Origin: Alphaproteobacteria bacterium
GTDB taxonomy: Bacteria; Pseudomonadota; Alphaproteobacteria; Puniceispirillales; UBA1172
DNA length: 57,585 nt
Assembly: GCA_016778985.1 (NCBI GenBank)
Contig: JADHOM010000014.1
Span: forward strand, 1-57,585
Direction: 5' to 3'
Made by a program: the position numbers and the translations under genes. How positions within the stretch are numbered: the stretch's first letter is position 1; every line of letters begins with the position of its first letter. Below are positions 36,672 to 48,981 of this stretch, piece by piece. The notes below the pieces were generated by a model that saw only the letters and a list, made by a program, of their open reading frames with translations, searched no databases and was not told the DNA's origin.

Positions 36672-37466
36672 ATGCAAGCCTATCTGGATTTATTGGGCCA
36701 TGTGTTAACACATGGCCACCGCAAGGATGACCGTACAGGAACAGGCACATTATCAGTATTTGGCTGGCAAAGCCGCTATCCGCTTGCCGCCGGCTTCCCA
36801 TTAGTCACAACAAAAAAACTTCACCTGAAATCAATCATTCATGAATTGCTGTGGTTCATTAAAGGCGACACAAATATCGCCTATCTCAATGAAAATGGGG
36901 TTAGAATTTGGGATGAATGGGCAGATGAAGATGGTGATCTTGGGCCTGTTTATGGGCGACAGTGGCGGCATTGGCAAACCCCTGATGGTGGTGCAGTGGA
37001 TCAATTATCAGATGTTGTCAATTTGATCAAAACTAATCCAGATTCGCGGCGGCTGTTGGTGACGGCTTGGAATCCGGCTGATATTGGCCAGATGGCTTTG
37101 CCGCCGTGCCATTCGCTTTTTCAATTTTACGTCGCGGATAATAAACTGTCTTGCCAGCTTTATCAGCGCAGTGCCGATATTTTTCTGGGTGTGCCGTTTA
37201 ATATTGCTAGCTATGCGTTGCTGACACATATGGTGGCCCATGTTACCGGATGTGAGGTTGGCGATTTTGTTCATACAATGGGTGATGCTCATCTCTATGT
37301 TAATCATCTGGATAAAGCCAAGCTGCAATGTCAACGTGCGCCAAGGCCGTTGCCGCAGTTAAAATTGATTGACCCACCCGATCAATTAGAGGCATTTCGC
37401 GCCGATCACATCGTCATTGAGGGCTATGATCCGCATCCGCATATTACCGCTGAGGTTGCCGTATGA
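36672..37466 (+). CDS. thyA: Thymidylate synthase, folate-dependent
   Basis: This enzyme methylates dUMP to dTMP using methylene-tetrahydrofolate. It is full length at 264 residues. It opens [20 protein letters not shown] with [11 protein letters not shown], has the [19 protein letters not shown] segment, and the catalytic Cys in [13 protein letters not shown] near residue 146. [19 protein letters not shown] follows. Its stop overlaps the DHFR start as ATGA, a classic thyA-folA pair that regenerates the folate it oxidises. Confidence 0.97.
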   Translation: MQAYLDLLGHVLTHGHRKDDRTGTGTLSVFGWQSRYPLAAGFPLVTTKKLHLKSIIHELLWFIKGDTNIAYLNENGVRIWDEWADEDGDLGPVYGRQWRHWQTPDGGAVDQLSDVVNLIKTNPDSRRLLVTAWNPADIGQMALPPCHSLFQFYVADNKLSCQLYQRSADIFLGVPFNIASYALLTHMVAHVTGCEVGDFVHTMGDAHLYVNHLDKAKLQCQRAPRPLPQLKLIDPPDQLEAFRADHIVIEGYDPHPHITAEVAV

Positions 37467-37993
37467 CCGATAAAATATCACGCTATCCTCTTGTTGCCGT
37501 TGTTGCGATGGCAAAAAATAGAGTTATTGGGGACGGCCAGCAATTGCTCTGGCATATTCCTGGCGACCTGCCGCGGGTGAAATCGCTGACTATGGGGCGG
37601 CCACTGATCATGGGCAGACGGACATTTGAATCCATAGGCCGCGCTTTGCCCGGCCGCGCCAATATCGTCTTAACCCGCCAACAAGATTGGTCAGGCGAGG
37701 GGGCGCTTTGCGTATCTTCTGCCGATGATGCTATCGTTGCTGCTGAGGACTGGATCAGTGAAGCATCTGATCGCATTGGGGAAATTGTTATTTTTGGTGG
37801 GGGTGAGATTTATTCTGCCTTTATGCCATATTTGGATGTTATTGATCTGACAGAGGTCGATTTATCCCCTGATGGCGCAGCCTTATTTCCTGAATGGAAT
37901 GATGCTGAATGGACTGAAGTAAGCCGCGCGCATCATCCGTCAACCGATAGCGCCATAGGATTTGATCTGGTGCGCCTCGAACGCCATAAATAA
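37463..37993 (+). CDS. folA: Dihydrofolate reductase
   Basis: This NADPH-dependent enzyme restores tetrahydrofolate after thymidylate synthesis. It has 176 residues. Visible motifs are [26 protein letters not shown] at the substrate end, [16 protein letters not shown] and [12 protein letters not shown]. It is translationally coupled to thyA. Its stop codon (37991-37993) lies inside a 15-bp tandem duplication that continues into the spacer before the convergent mrp gene. Confidence 0.95.
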   Translation: MTDKISRYPLVAVVAMAKNRVIGDGQQLLWHIPGDLPRVKSLTMGRPLIMGRRTFESIGRALPGRANIVLTRQQDWSGEGALCVSSADDAIVAAEDWISEASDRIGEIVIFGGGEIYSAFMPYLDVIDLTEVDLSPDGAALFPEWNDAEWTEVSRAHHPSTDSAIGFDLVRLERHK

Positions 37994-38025
37994 GCACGCC
38001 ATAAATAAGCAAGCCAAAAATAAGA
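37981..38025 (+). repeat. 15-bp tandem duplication across the folA stop
   Basis: Two perfect copies of ACGCCATAAATAAGC (37981-37995, 37996-38010) and a decayed third. The first copy contains the folA stop codon; the copies are the only sequence between folA and the convergent mrp gene. Confidence 0.9.
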
Positions 38026-39153
38026 TCAGTTAATAGTGATTTTTGGGGCAGTGCGGTTTTGTTCGGGTAAAGATGCCAGTAGCGTTTTTGCAATACTGAT
38101 ATAAGGCGCGCTGTAAGGCCCTTCTGGGTCTGCGGCAACAACAGGATTGCCAGCATCGGCGCCGGATCGGATTGCCATCTCAAGTGGAATAGCTCCTAAA
38201 AACGGCACGCCAAGCTCTTTGGCTTCTTTTTCAGCTCCACCACGGCTGAAAATATCATGTGAGGTTTGACAGTTGGGACAGATAAAATAGCTCATATTCT
38301 CAATGATACCTAGCACCGGAACATGGACTTTACGAAACATATTCAGTCCTTTTCGCGCATCAATCAGGGCAAGGTCTTGCGGTGTTGAGACAATCACCGC
38401 ACCGGCCAGACTAGCCCGCTGTGACAGCGTTAATTGCGCGTCCCCCGTGCCCGGCGGCATATCAATGATCAATATATCCGGCTCACCCCACTCAACATCA
38501 CGCAGCATCTGTTCAATGGCAGACATAACCATTGGACCGCGCCAGATCGTTGGCGCATCCTCATCAACCAGAAAGCCAATAGACATCGCCGTCAGGCCAT
38601 GAGCTTTGATCGGCACTAATTTATTGTTTTCGGCACGCGGGCGTTCTTTTGTGCCTAATAATTTAGGTAATGAGGGGCCATAAATATCCGCATCAAGAAT
38701 AGCGACGTTTTGTCCTAGCTGTTGAAGCGCTAAAGCCAGATTGATCGCTGTGGTCGATTTGCCAACACCGCCCTTGCCAGAGGCGACAGCAATAACATGT
38801 TTTGCAGGCTTGTACATGCGTGCCTCAGCTGTTGCGCCAGATGAAGCCGCGGCCGATGGAGCATTTGGGGCTTGCGGCTGTTGAGCCTTAGCTTGTGCGG
38901 GGTTATGCGCGGTCAGCATGGCGGTTGCTGACAATACCCCAGGCAACGCCCGCAGCGCATCTTCGGCGGCTTGCTTAATCGGCGCGCTTTTTTCGACCTC
39001 TTTGGGGTCTACCTCAAGCGAGAAGCCAATATGACCATTTTTAACAACAACACCAGATACTAAACCTGTTGCAACTAAGTCATGGCTTGTGCCAGAAATG
39101 GTAACAGATGAGAGCGTTTTTAGAACGTCTGCTTCGGTTATTGATGGTGACAT
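38026..39153 (-). CDS. mrp: Mrp/ApbC-family Fe-S cluster carrier ATPase
   Basis: This P-loop protein of 375 residues assembles or transfers iron-sulfur clusters. An N-terminal MIP18-like (DUF59) domain occupies about residues 1-85. A low-complexity Ala/Gln linker follows. The deviant Walker A motif GKGGVGKS is at 126-133, and a conserved CPNC pair near residue 292 is the expected cluster site. WRGPMVMSAIEQMLRDVEWG is typical of Mrp. The class I fumarase 2.4 kb away is one potential Fe-S client, but no direct link is shown. Confidence 0.95.
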   Translation of the reverse strand: MSPSITEADVLKTLSSVTISGTSHDLVATGLVSGVVVKNGHIGFSLEVDPKEVEKSAPIKQAAEDALRALPGVLSATAMLTAHNPAQAKAQQPQAPNAPSAAASSGATAEARMYKPAKHVIAVASGKGGVGKSTTAINLALALQQLGQNVAILDADIYGPSLPKLLGTKERPRAENNKLVPIKAHGLTAMSIGFLVDEDAPTIWRGPMVMSAIEQMLRDVEWGEPDILIIDMPPGTGDAQLTLSQRASLAGAVIVSTPQDLALIDARKGLNMFRKVHVPVLGIIENMSYFICPNCQTSHDIFSRGGAEKEAKELGVPFLGAIPLEMAIRSGADAGNPVVAADPEGPYSAPYISIAKTLLASLPEQNRTAPKITIN

Positions 39154-39370
39154 GATGATCTCGCTTTCATAAATTTCTTAAGTTGTTTAGTATGTATTTA
39201 GGAAATATGCCAAGAGAATAAAGAGGGTTTCTTGAAATCAGCCAATAAAGAACAAATATAAAGGTCAATATTATTGTTTATGTTAAATATGAAACCTTAA
39301 TTTGAAATATTCAGATGCATGCCTGACAATCACCTAGAATACGCACATCTCAGCCAGATCGGAGAACATA

Positions 39371-40480
39371 ATGCCTTGGAATAATCAGGGGAATAATCAA
39401 GGGAATAATCAAGGAAACGATAACGGAAACCCAGGTGGCCCATGGGGCAATTCGCCTAATGGGTCTGGGCAAGGTCCCCGCAACCAGAAACCAGATTTTG
39501 ATGAATTTTTTCGTAAAGGGCGTGATAACTTTGGCCGCTTTATGCCAAGTTACTTTCGTGGTAACGCCATTATTATTTTGCTTGTCTTGGCAGCTCTAGG
39601 CTGGCTAGCATCTGGATTTTATCGCGTGAATACCCAGCAAGAGGGGGTTGTCCTGCGATTTGGTGAATGGATAAAAACAACGCCGCCTGGATTACATTAT
39701 CACTGGCCGTATCCCATTGAGACCGTCCTAACCCCCGAAGTCACGCGTGATAACCGCATCAATATTGGCTTCCGTAGCATTGGTGATGGCGGGCCTAGCA
39801 ATCGCCGTGATCTGCCCTTTGAAAGTGAAATGATTACTGGTGATGAAAACATTGTTGATATTGATTTTGTTGTCTTTTGGCGCATTGGTGATGCCGGCAA
39901 ATATCTCTTTAATCTGACTGATCCAGAAGAAACAACGAAAGTAGCAGCAGAAGCCGTGATGCGTGAAATTGTTGGCCGTGTTGATATTCAATTTGCCTTG
40001 ACCGATGGTCGTGAGCAAATCCAAGGGCAAGCCAAACAACAACTGCAGGACTTGTTGGATGAGTATCAGGCTGGCGTCATTATTCGTGAAGTGCAGCTAT
40101 TGGCTGTTGATCCCCCCGTCGATGTTATTGATGCCTTTAATGAGGTGCAAAGAGCACGTCAGGATAGAGACAGGCTGAAAAACGAAGCGGAAGCATATAG
40201 CAATGATATTATCCCAAGAGCGAGGGGTGAGGCGGCGCGGATTATCGCCGAAGCCGAAGCCTATGCTGAGCAGATCGTTAATCAGTCAGAGGGTGATGCC
40301 TCACGCTTTACACAGGTTTATGAGGCGTATTTGGTGAATAAAGACGTCACTAAAGACCGCATTTATCTGGAAACGCTCGAAGATATTTTGAGCAATGTTG
40401 ATAAAATTATCATTGATGATGGCGCTGGATCAGGAGTTATTCCTTATCTACCACTATCTGAAATTGGCAAAACGAAATAA
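39371..40480 (+). CDS. hflK: FtsH protease modulator HflK
   Basis: This inner-membrane SPFH/prohibitin protein of 369 residues forms with HflC a large cage around FtsH and tunes its activity. A Gly/Asn-rich cytoplasmic N-terminus (partly a 12-bp repeat, 39379-39414) precedes a single membrane segment, NAIIILLVLAALGWLASGFY, near residues 58-77. The SPFH domain has EGVVLRFGEWIKTTPPGLHYHWP. A coiled-coil EAEAYAEQIVNQSEGDASRF region lies near the end. hflC follows after 27 bp. Confidence 0.95.
   Translation: MPWNNQGNNQGNNQGNDNGNPGGPWGNSPNGSGQGPRNQKPDFDEFFRKGRDNFGRFMPSYFRGNAIIILLVLAALGWLASGFYRVNTQQEGVVLRFGEWIKTTPPGLHYHWPYPIETVLTPEVTRDNRINIGFRSIGDGGPSNRRDLPFESEMITGDENIVDIDFVVFWRIGDAGKYLFNLTDPEETTKVAAEAVMREIVGRVDIQFALTDGREQIQGQAKQQLQDLLDEYQAGVIIREVQLLAVDPPVDVIDAFNEVQRARQDRDRLKNEAEAYSNDIIPRARGEAARIIAEAEAYAEQIVNQSEGDASRFTQVYEAYLVNKDVTKDRIYLETLEDILSNVDKIIIDDGAGSGVIPYLPLSEIGKTK
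39379..39414 (+). repeat. 12-bp tandem triplication in hflK N-terminus
   Basis: Three copies of GAATAATCAGGG/GAATAATCAAGG are in frame and encode NNQG units in the low-complexity cytoplasmic tail of HflK. Confidence 0.88.
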
Positions 40481-40507
40481 CAGACCTAGCAAGACGGAGA
40501 TAAACTC

Positions 40508-41386
40508 ATGCGACTACAAACTTATATTTTGATTGCTGTAGGTCTGATTGGCTTTCTTGCCTACAACACACTATTCCTTGTCCAGCAAACCCAGCAAGCT
40601 ATTGTATTGCAGTTTGGTGAGCCTAAGCGGACCGTGCAAGAACCTGGGCTGAATTGGAAATTGCCGTTCGTTCAGAACGTCATTTTTTACGAAAACCGTG
40701 TGCTTTCGATGGTATCGCAAGGCTCGGAGCAGGTGATCTTATCAGATCAGAAGCGTCTTGAAGTGGATACATATGCGCGTTACGCCATTGTCAATCCGTT
40801 GAAGTTCTATCAGACTGTTCGGACGGTGCGAACAGCGCAAGAACGGCTTGAAGCTATGGTCGATTCATCTGTTCGTCGGGTTCTCGGTAATCAATCCTTG
40901 GTTGAGATTTTGTCAGAACAGCGTAATGAGATCATCACAACGATCCGTGATGAGGTTAATGCTTCTGCTGATACGCTTGGCATTCGTATTGTCGATGTGC
41001 GGATTAGACGTGCTGATTACCCTGACGCTACCTCACAAAATATTTTCAACAGAATGAAGTCTGAACGTGAGCGTGAAGCTAAAGAGTTTCGGGCAACGGG
41101 TGAGGAAGAAGCCCAGAAAATTCGTGCTACCGCAGATAAGCAACGGGCGGTTATTCTGGCTGAGGCCAAGCGTGAGTCTGAGATTATTCGTGGTAGCGGC
41201 GATAGCAAATCCATTGCCATTTATGCAGAGGCCTTTGGTGTTGATGAAGATTTTTATTCCTTCTACCGGTCGATGCAGGCATATCGGACATCATTTGCTG
41301 ATAACCCTACGTCAATGGTGATCTCACCCGATAGTGACTTTTTCCGTTTCTTTGGCAATAAGTCTGGCATCGTTGATGCAAAATAA
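40508..41386 (+). CDS. hflC: FtsH protease modulator HflC
   Basis: This is the partner of HflK, 292 residues. An N-terminal membrane anchor (residues 3-22) is followed by the SPFH domain with QQAIVLQFGEPKRTVQEPGLNWKLPF and RVLGNQSLVEILSEQRNEI. The long charged helix MKSEREREAKEFRATGEEEAQKIR is the usual cage-forming segment. SD GACGGAG precedes the ATG. It is in an operon with hflK and upstream of a DegP-type protease, as in many proteobacteria. Confidence 0.95.
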   Translation: MRLQTYILIAVGLIGFLAYNTLFLVQQTQQAIVLQFGEPKRTVQEPGLNWKLPFVQNVIFYENRVLSMVSQGSEQVILSDQKRLEVDTYARYAIVNPLKFYQTVRTVRTAQERLEAMVDSSVRRVLGNQSLVEILSEQRNEIITTIRDEVNASADTLGIRIVDVRIRRADYPDATSQNIFNRMKSEREREAKEFRATGEEEAQKIRATADKQRAVILAEAKRESEIIRGSGDSKSIAIYAEAFGVDEDFYSFYRSMQAYRTSFADNPTSMVISPDSDFFRFFGNKSGIVDAK

Positions 41387-41525
41387 AACCAGCATAAGAA
41401 ACACTGCTTAAATCATCATCTTTGCCGATATTGTGCCTAATAATTGACATAATATTCGGCAAGATAGATGTAATGAGTGTTTCAAATAATTACATAATTT
41501 TGATATGGATAGATCGGAGTAAACC

Positions 41526-43055
41526 ATGACATCGGATGTCGGCAAACAATCTAATCTGTTAATCAATACCCAGGTTTCACTATTTGAAGTTCGGCAATCA
41601 GGTCGGCATTTGGCCCGAAATTTAGCGCAGCATTTGGCATTGCATTTTGGTCTAGCCGTGGCATTTTTATTCACCATTATGATGACCCCGGCACTCGCTG
41701 GCGACAGGCCACAAAGTTTTGCTGATTTAGCCGAAGCGCTGACCCCGTCAGTCGTCAATATCTCTACCTCAACAGTAGTTAATCGTGATGGCGATAACCC
41801 TTTACAATTCCCGCCAGGATCACCCTTTGAAGATTTTTTTGAAGAGTTTCAGGATAGAGATAATCCTAGAACAGCACAGGCCTTAGGGTCAGGCTTTATT
41901 ATTTCTGCCGAAGGCTATGTCGTGACCAATAATCATGTCATTGATGGTGCTGATGCGATTAGGGTGACGTTGCACAATGACCGCAGTTTTGATGCAGAGT
42001 TAATTGGCCGAGATGAAAAGACCGATATCGCTGTATTGAAAATTGATCCTGCTGATGAAGTTCTGCAGCCGGTATCATTTGGCAATAGTGATCAGATGCG
42101 TGTTGGTGACTGGGTGCTGGCGATTGGTAACCCTTTTGGTCTTGGCGGCAGTGTCACGGCTGGCATTATTTCGGCGCGTGGGCGTGATATTGGCAGTGGC
42201 CCTTATGATGATTTTATTCAAACAGATGCATCAATCAATCGCGGCAATTCTGGTGGCCCATTATTCAATCTTGATGGTGAAGTGATCGGCATTAACACCG
42301 CCATATTCTCACAATCAGGTGGGTCAGTCGGCATCGGCTTTGCGATTGCCGCTAATCTTGCCAATAATGTGGTTGATCAACTGATTGACTTTGGTCAGAC
42401 CAGACGAGGCTGGCTCGGTGTCTTTATTCAAGAGATTACGCCTGAGATTGCGGAAAGTTTTGGTCTTGAAGATGAACGTGGGGCTTTGATCTCATCTGTT
42501 CATAAGGAAGGCCCTGCAGAAACCGCAGGCATAAAGGCTGGTGATGTTGTGCTTGCCTTTAACGGTAAGCCTATTGATGAAATGCGGAGCTTGCCGCGCA
42601 TTGTGGCGGAGTCCCCTATTGGTAAGCCGATTGATATTGTTGTCATGCGTGATGGCAAAAAGCTAACGCTATCGGTTACGCTTGGCGTGCTTGAGGAAGC
42701 CGAGGAATCTGGGCTACTGGCCTCAATTCCAACAGCTCCTGATGCGAGTGATGAGCTAAGTAACGAAAAACTTGGTTTTGTGTTAGAGCAGTTGACTCCT
42801 GAAAAACGCCAAGAGTTCTCGCTGGGTGATGATATCAATGGCGTTGTTATTTCTAGTATTGAGTCAGGCTCAGCTGCTGATGATGCCGGTCTCTTAGTTG
42901 GTGATGTTATCCGCCGTGTCGGTAAATCATCCGTGGATACATTGGATAAAGCCGATGCCGCGATTAGCCGTGAAATGGACAATGGCAAAACAAGCATTGT
43001 CTTGTTGATCAATCGTGGCGGCAGAGACCGCTTTATGGCAATTACCGTAAAATAA
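41526..43055 (+). CDS. degP: DegP/HtrA-family periplasmic serine protease
   Basis: This protease and chaperone degrades misfolded envelope proteins. It has 509 residues. A long n-region of about 35 residues leads to the signal core LALHFGLAVAFLFTIMMTP and an ALAG cleavage-type site near residue 59. The catalytic triad is visible as His in VVTNNHVIDG (about 137), Asp in DEKTDIAVLKID (about 166) and Ser in GNSGGPLFNLDG (about 241). Two PDZ domains follow. A strong terminator lies about 60 bp after the stop. It completes an HflKC-DegP membrane quality-control group. Confidence 0.95.
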   Translation: MTSDVGKQSNLLINTQVSLFEVRQSGRHLARNLAQHLALHFGLAVAFLFTIMMTPALAGDRPQSFADLAEALTPSVVNISTSTVVNRDGDNPLQFPPGSPFEDFFEEFQDRDNPRTAQALGSGFIISAEGYVVTNNHVIDGADAIRVTLHNDRSFDAELIGRDEKTDIAVLKIDPADEVLQPVSFGNSDQMRVGDWVLAIGNPFGLGGSVTAGIISARGRDIGSGPYDDFIQTDASINRGNSGGPLFNLDGEVIGINTAIFSQSGGSVGIGFAIAANLANNVVDQLIDFGQTRRGWLGVFIQEITPEIAESFGLEDERGALISSVHKEGPAETAGIKAGDVVLAFNGKPIDEMRSLPRIVAESPIGKPIDIVVMRDGKKLTLSVTLGVLEEAEESGLLASIPTAPDASDELSNEKLGFVLEQLTPEKRQEFSLGDDINGVVISSIESGSAADDAGLLVGDVIRRVGKSSVDTLDKADAAISREMDNGKTSIVLLINRGGRDRFMAITVK

Positions 43056-43113
43056 TTACGGTCACATACATTGGGCCTGCATCCTAATGATGCGCCCCAT
43101 AACCTCAATCGAG

Positions 43114-43147
43114 ACCGTCCTGATCGTAATCATCAGGGCGGTTTTTT
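43114..43147 (+). terminator. Rho-independent terminator after degP
   Basis: An 11-bp stem (ACCGTCCTGAT paired with ATCAGGGCGGT, one G-U) and a 7-base loop are followed by six T residues. Confidence 0.9.
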
Positions 43148-43221
43148 ATACCTCATATCCAAAATAGTGATACATTGCGGGTCAATAGACAAGCCGCGCC
43201 GGATAGCGTATCTGACTATAT

Positions 43222-44169
43222 ATGATGCCTGATACCGATATGATTTTTATTGCTGGCCCTACGGCTAGTGGCAAATCCCATCTAGGGCTGGCGCTGGCGG
43301 CGCGGCTTAATGGCGCCATCATTAATGCAGACTCGATGCAGGTTTATGCCGATATGCCGATCATCACAGCCGCCCCTAATCAGGCTGAAATGGCAAGCGC
43401 TCCGCATCATCTGTTTGCGCATATTGACCCAAGCAAGCCGTACTCGCAGGCAGAATGGCTAGATGATGCCCGTCAAGCCGTCGCCACGATCCGCACAGAT
43501 GGGCAAATCCCTATTCTAGTGGGGGGAACAGGATTTTATTTTAAGGCTGCCTTGGAGGGCATTGTTCCGATGCCTGATATTCCCCCTGATATTAAAGCAC
43601 AGACCAGGGCAATGATGCGTGCACATGATAATGCCGGGCTTCACGCGAAGCTGGCTGATGTTGATCCTGAACTGGCAAATCGGCTTGAGACTGGCGATAC
43701 TCAGCGGATATTGCGCGGATTAGAGATATGGCTCTCCAGCCAAATCCCTTTGAGCCAGTGGCAAAAGGGCAGCCCTCAAGGCCAGATAGATGGTAAGCCG
43801 TTTACCATCTATCTAAAGCCGCCGCGTGATGCCCTTTATGACCGGATCAATTGCCGCTTTAGCCGCATGTTTGCGGCTGGTGCGATTGCTGAAGTGGTGG
43901 CGCTTGCGGCGCGCCAATTGGATGAGAGATTGCCAGCAATGAAGGCGGTCGGCGTTCGCCCCATTCTTGATATGCTAAGGAATGAGATTGATAAAGAGAC
44001 CGCGATTACATTGGCGCAACGGGATAGTCGGCGTTATGCTAAGCGGCAATATACATGGTTTGATCACCAATATCATGCTGATATGACGATAAGTCAGTTT
44101 CCAGATGATGAGCAGGGTGATCAGGTCATAAATTTGATTTTGAGTAATTTTCAAAAAGAGTTTGATTAA
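43222..44169 (+). CDS. miaA: tRNA dimethylallyltransferase
   Basis: This enzyme adds a dimethylallyl group to N6 of A37 in tRNAs that read codons starting with U. It has 315 residues. The P-loop GPTASGKS is at 12-19, followed by IINADSMQVYADMPI, the VGGTGFYFKAALEGI block and TGDTQRILRGLEIW. RDSRRYAKRQYTWFDHQ near the end is the tRNA-binding tail. It stands between the degP terminator and the ilv operon and appears to be monocistronic. Confidence 0.96.
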   Translation: MMPDTDMIFIAGPTASGKSHLGLALAARLNGAIINADSMQVYADMPIITAAPNQAEMASAPHHLFAHIDPSKPYSQAEWLDDARQAVATIRTDGQIPILVGGTGFYFKAALEGIVPMPDIPPDIKAQTRAMMRAHDNAGLHAKLADVDPELANRLETGDTQRILRGLEIWLSSQIPLSQWQKGSPQGQIDGKPFTIYLKPPRDALYDRINCRFSRMFAAGAIAEVVALAARQLDERLPAMKAVGVRPILDMLRNEIDKETAITLAQRDSRRYAKRQYTWFDHQYHADMTISQFPDDEQGDQVINLILSNFQKEFD

Positions 44170-44194
44170 AAAACTTACTAAAAATTAGTTTTTT
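44168..44194 (+). terminator. Possible AT-rich terminator after miaA
   Basis: The 8-bp stem AAAAAACT / AGTTTTTT begins at the last base pairs of the miaA stop and ends in a T run. The stem is AT-only, so strength is doubtful. Confidence 0.4.
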
Positions 44195-44331
44195 CACTTG
44201 ATTTATATTCGTGGATATGGAACTAAACATATTATGAATCCTAAGGGTTCTGCTATTTTCATTGCAACATAATCCAGATGACTTCAAATAATAGAAGTTA
44301 GGTGGATTCATGTAATCTTTTTTTGAGGCAA

Positions 44332-46155
44332 ATGTCAGCTATGACCACAACAACTGAGACTTCTGTTAAGACAAGCGGCAAGGATGACGATAAAATGACC
44401 ACCAATGGCGCCGATGCAATCTTGCGGGTGTTGGAAGATTTAGGTGTTGATGTTATTTTTGGCTATCCGGGTGGCGCCGTTCTGCCAATTTATGATGCGT
44501 TATTTCAGCGCAATTCTATTCGTCATATTCTGGTTCGTCATGAGCAGGCGGCGGTTCATGCTGCCGAAGGTTATGCCCGTTCAACGGGAAAGGTTGGCGT
44601 TGTCCTAGTGACCTCTGGGCCGGGGGCGACTAATGCGGTTACGGGGCTGACCGATGCCTTGATGGATTCTGTCCCTGTCCTATGTCTGACTGGTCAAGTG
44701 CCAACCCATCTGATTGGCAATGATGCTTTCCAAGAAGCGGATACCGTCGGCATTACTCGTCCCTGCACGAAGCATAATTATCTGATCAAGAAAGCAGAAG
44801 ACCTCATTCCTTCTTTATATGAAGCGCATCATGTCGCCATGTCAGGCCGGCCGGGGCCGGTTGTCGTTGATTTGCCCAAGGATATTCAGCTGGCAGAGAT
44901 TACCATGGAATATTTGAAGCCATCGAGGGAAAAGGCGCAAATGCGATATCGGCCAACAGTGACGCCCGATGCTGATGCGATTAAGCAAGCTGCTGATATG
45001 CTGGTCAATGCAAAAAAGCCGATCATCTATGGTGGTGGCGGCATAATCAATTCAGGTGATAAAGCCTCAGCGCTGTTACGTGAGCTTGTTGATCTAACTA
45101 AGTTTCCAACAACCTTAACGCTGATGGGGCTAGGGGCATTACCGGCGGAAGACCCGCATTTTCTGGGGATGCTTGGTATGCATGGCACGTATGAGGCCAA
45201 TATGACCATGTTCCATTGTGATGTAATGCTTAATGTTGGGGCGCGATTTGATGATCGGGTGACTGGCCGCACATCTGGATTTTCACCATCTTCCCAAAAA
45301 ATTCATATTGATATTGATAAGTCGTCCATTAACAAAAATATCAGTGTTGATCTGGGCATTATTGGTGATGCGGCAATCGCCCTCGAAATGCTAATAGCTG
45401 AGGTCAAGAAGAAGAAAGCTAAGATTAAGACTGATGCTGTTGCATCATGGTGGAAGCAAATCGAAGAATGGCGCGCGGTTCGTTGCCTTGACTATGATCA
45501 AAGCAGTGACATCATCAAACCGCAATATGCTATTCACCGGCTCTGGCAAATGTCCAGGGATAGAGATGTTTATGTCACGACTGAGGTTGGCCAGCATCAA
45601 ATGTGGGCAGCCCAGTATTTTGGCTTTAGTAATCCTAATCGGTGGATGACATCTGGCGGCTTAGGCACGATGGGATATGGTCTGCCAGCGGCGATGGGTG
45701 TGCAGATTGGTAATCCTGACAAAACCGTTGTTGATATCGCTGGTGAAGCGTCTTTCATGATGAATATGCAGGAGCTGTCAACGATTGCGCAATATAATTT
45801 GCCGGTGAAAATTTATATTATCAATAATGAATGGATGGGGATGGTGCGGCAGTGGCAGCAACTGATCCACGGTGGCCGTTATTCAGAGAGTTATTCCGAA
45901 TCCTTACCAGATTTTCAGAAATTAGCCGAATGTTTTGGTATCAAAGGTTTGATGGTTGATGACGTTAACAATCTTGATAGTGTGATTACCGAAATGCTTG
46001 AAACGGCTGGCCCTGTCTTGGTTGATGTCCGTGTGGCCAAAGAAGAAAACTGTTTCCCAATGATTCCATCAGGGGCGGCGCATAATGAGATGTTGTTGGG
46101 CCCGAATGACAAGGCTGCAAAGCCAGTTTCTGAAGAAGGCATGGTTCTGGTTTAA
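44332..46155 (+). CDS. ilvB: Acetolactate synthase, large (catalytic) subunit
   Basis: This TPP/FAD enzyme joins two pyruvates, or pyruvate and 2-ketobutyrate, as the first step of valine, leucine and isoleucine synthesis. About 607 residues. Motifs seen are [44 protein letters not shown] and [12 protein letters not shown] with [12 protein letters not shown] (TPP binding). The ATG at 44332 follows TGAGG closely; ATG at 44341 is the alternative, and the GTG further up adds unconserved residues. ilvH follows after 21 bp. Confidence 0.95.
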   Translation: MSAMTTTTETSVKTSGKDDDKMTTNGADAILRVLEDLGVDVIFGYPGGAVLPIYDALFQRNSIRHILVRHEQAAVHAAEGYARSTGKVGVVLVTSGPGATNAVTGLTDALMDSVPVLCLTGQVPTHLIGNDAFQEADTVGITRPCTKHNYLIKKAEDLIPSLYEAHHVAMSGRPGPVVVDLPKDIQLAEITMEYLKPSREKAQMRYRPTVTPDADAIKQAADMLVNAKKPIIYGGGGIINSGDKASALLRELVDLTKFPTTLTLMGLGALPAEDPHFLGMLGMHGTYEANMTMFHCDVMLNVGARFDDRVTGRTSGFSPSSQKIHIDIDKSSINKNISVDLGIIGDAAIALEMLIAEVKKKKAKIKTDAVASWWKQIEEWRAVRCLDYDQSSDIIKPQYAIHRLWQMSRDRDVYVTTEVGQHQMWAAQYFGFSNPNRWMTSGGLGTMGYGLPAAMGVQIGNPDKTVVDIAGEASFMMNMQELSTIAQYNLPVKIYIINNEWMGMVRQWQQLIHGGRYSESYSESLPDFQKLAECFGIKGLMVDDVNNLDSVITEMLETAGPVLVDVRVAKEENCFPMIPSGAAHNEMLLGPNDKAAKPVSEEGMVLV

Positions 46156-46176
46156 GCCAAACCTGAAGATTTATTT

Positions 46177-46725
46177 ATGTCAAATCCCAAAATGCAAGAA
46201 GAAGTCCGCCATACCCTATCCATCCTTGTGGATGATGAACCGGGGGTATTGGCTCGTGTTATTGGTCTGTTTTCTGGCCGTGGTTACAATATCGAAAGCC
46301 TGACAGTGGCTGGCGTTGATGAAAGGCATAAATTGTCACGCATTTCTATTGTCACGCGCGGCACGCCAATGGTTATTGAACAAGTCAAAGCTCAACTTGA
46401 TCGGATTATTCCTGTTCACACGGTGAGAGATTTGACCGAGCAGGGTCGTCATATTGAGCGCGAGCTGGCATTAATCAAAATAGCAAATACTGGTGAGTCG
46501 CGGATCGAAGCTCTCCGCATAGCTGATACCTTTCGCGCCAGAACACTGGACAGCACGCTTGAGTCTTTTGTCTTTGAAATCACGGGCAGTAGTTCTAAAA
46601 TCACGGCATTTATAGAATTAATGCGGTCGCTGGGTGAATTAGAAGTTTCGCGGACTGGTGTTTCTGCTATTTCTAGAGGCTCTGATATTGATATGCCTAT
46701 CCAGCACCATATTGATATGAAATAA
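46177..46725 (+). CDS. ilvH: Acetolactate synthase, small regulatory subunit
   Basis: This subunit activates IlvB and confers valine feedback. It has 182 residues. The N-terminal ACT domain is clear in HTLSILVDDEPGVLARVIGLFSGRGYNIESL, and the C-terminal regulatory domain begins around RELALIKIANTGESRIEALRIADTFRARTLD. Lengths of 160-190 are normal for alphaproteobacterial IlvH. It lies between ilvB and ilvC in the expected operon order. Confidence 0.96.
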   Translation: MSNPKMQEEVRHTLSILVDDEPGVLARVIGLFSGRGYNIESLTVAGVDERHKLSRISIVTRGTPMVIEQVKAQLDRIIPVHTVRDLTEQGRHIERELALIKIANTGESRIEALRIADTFRARTLDSTLESFVFEITGSSSKITAFIELMRSLGELEVSRTGVSAISRGSDIDMPIQHHIDMK

Positions 46726-46738
46726 TCTGACTAAATAA

Positions 46739-47782
<1,044 letters not shown>

Positions 47783-47792
47783 TTATTACCTT

Positions 47793-47856
47793 GTGGCTGG
47801 ATTTAGCCACATTTCTGTATTAAAACAAAGTATCCAGCTCAGGTGAGTTGGATACT
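47793..47856 (+). terminator. Hairpins ending the ilvBHC operon
   Basis: Two stems occur in the spacer: GTGGCT/AGCCAC (47793-47810), and a 12-bp stem 47829-47840 with 47845-47856 around an AGGT loop (one G-U). A loose T-rich stretch follows the second. mreB starts 73 bp later. Confidence 0.65.
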
Positions 47857-47922
47857 TGTGTTTCTAATTGGATTTTCACAAGCTACGTCAATGATATTAT
47901 AAGGGGGCGGCGCTGCCGTTAA

Positions 47923-48969
<1,047 letters not shown>

Positions 48970-48981
48970 GGGGAAACGGCA

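Noticed and set aside
42500-43108. 202-aa minus-strand frame inside degP
   Set aside because: Serine-rich shadow of the PDZ-coding region with no start signal or homology that I recognise.
44234-44272. Attenuator leader peptide upstream of ilvB (MNPKGSAIFIAT)
   Set aside because: It has only two Ile and no Val or Leu, and I see no convincing competing hairpins, so attenuation is not supported.
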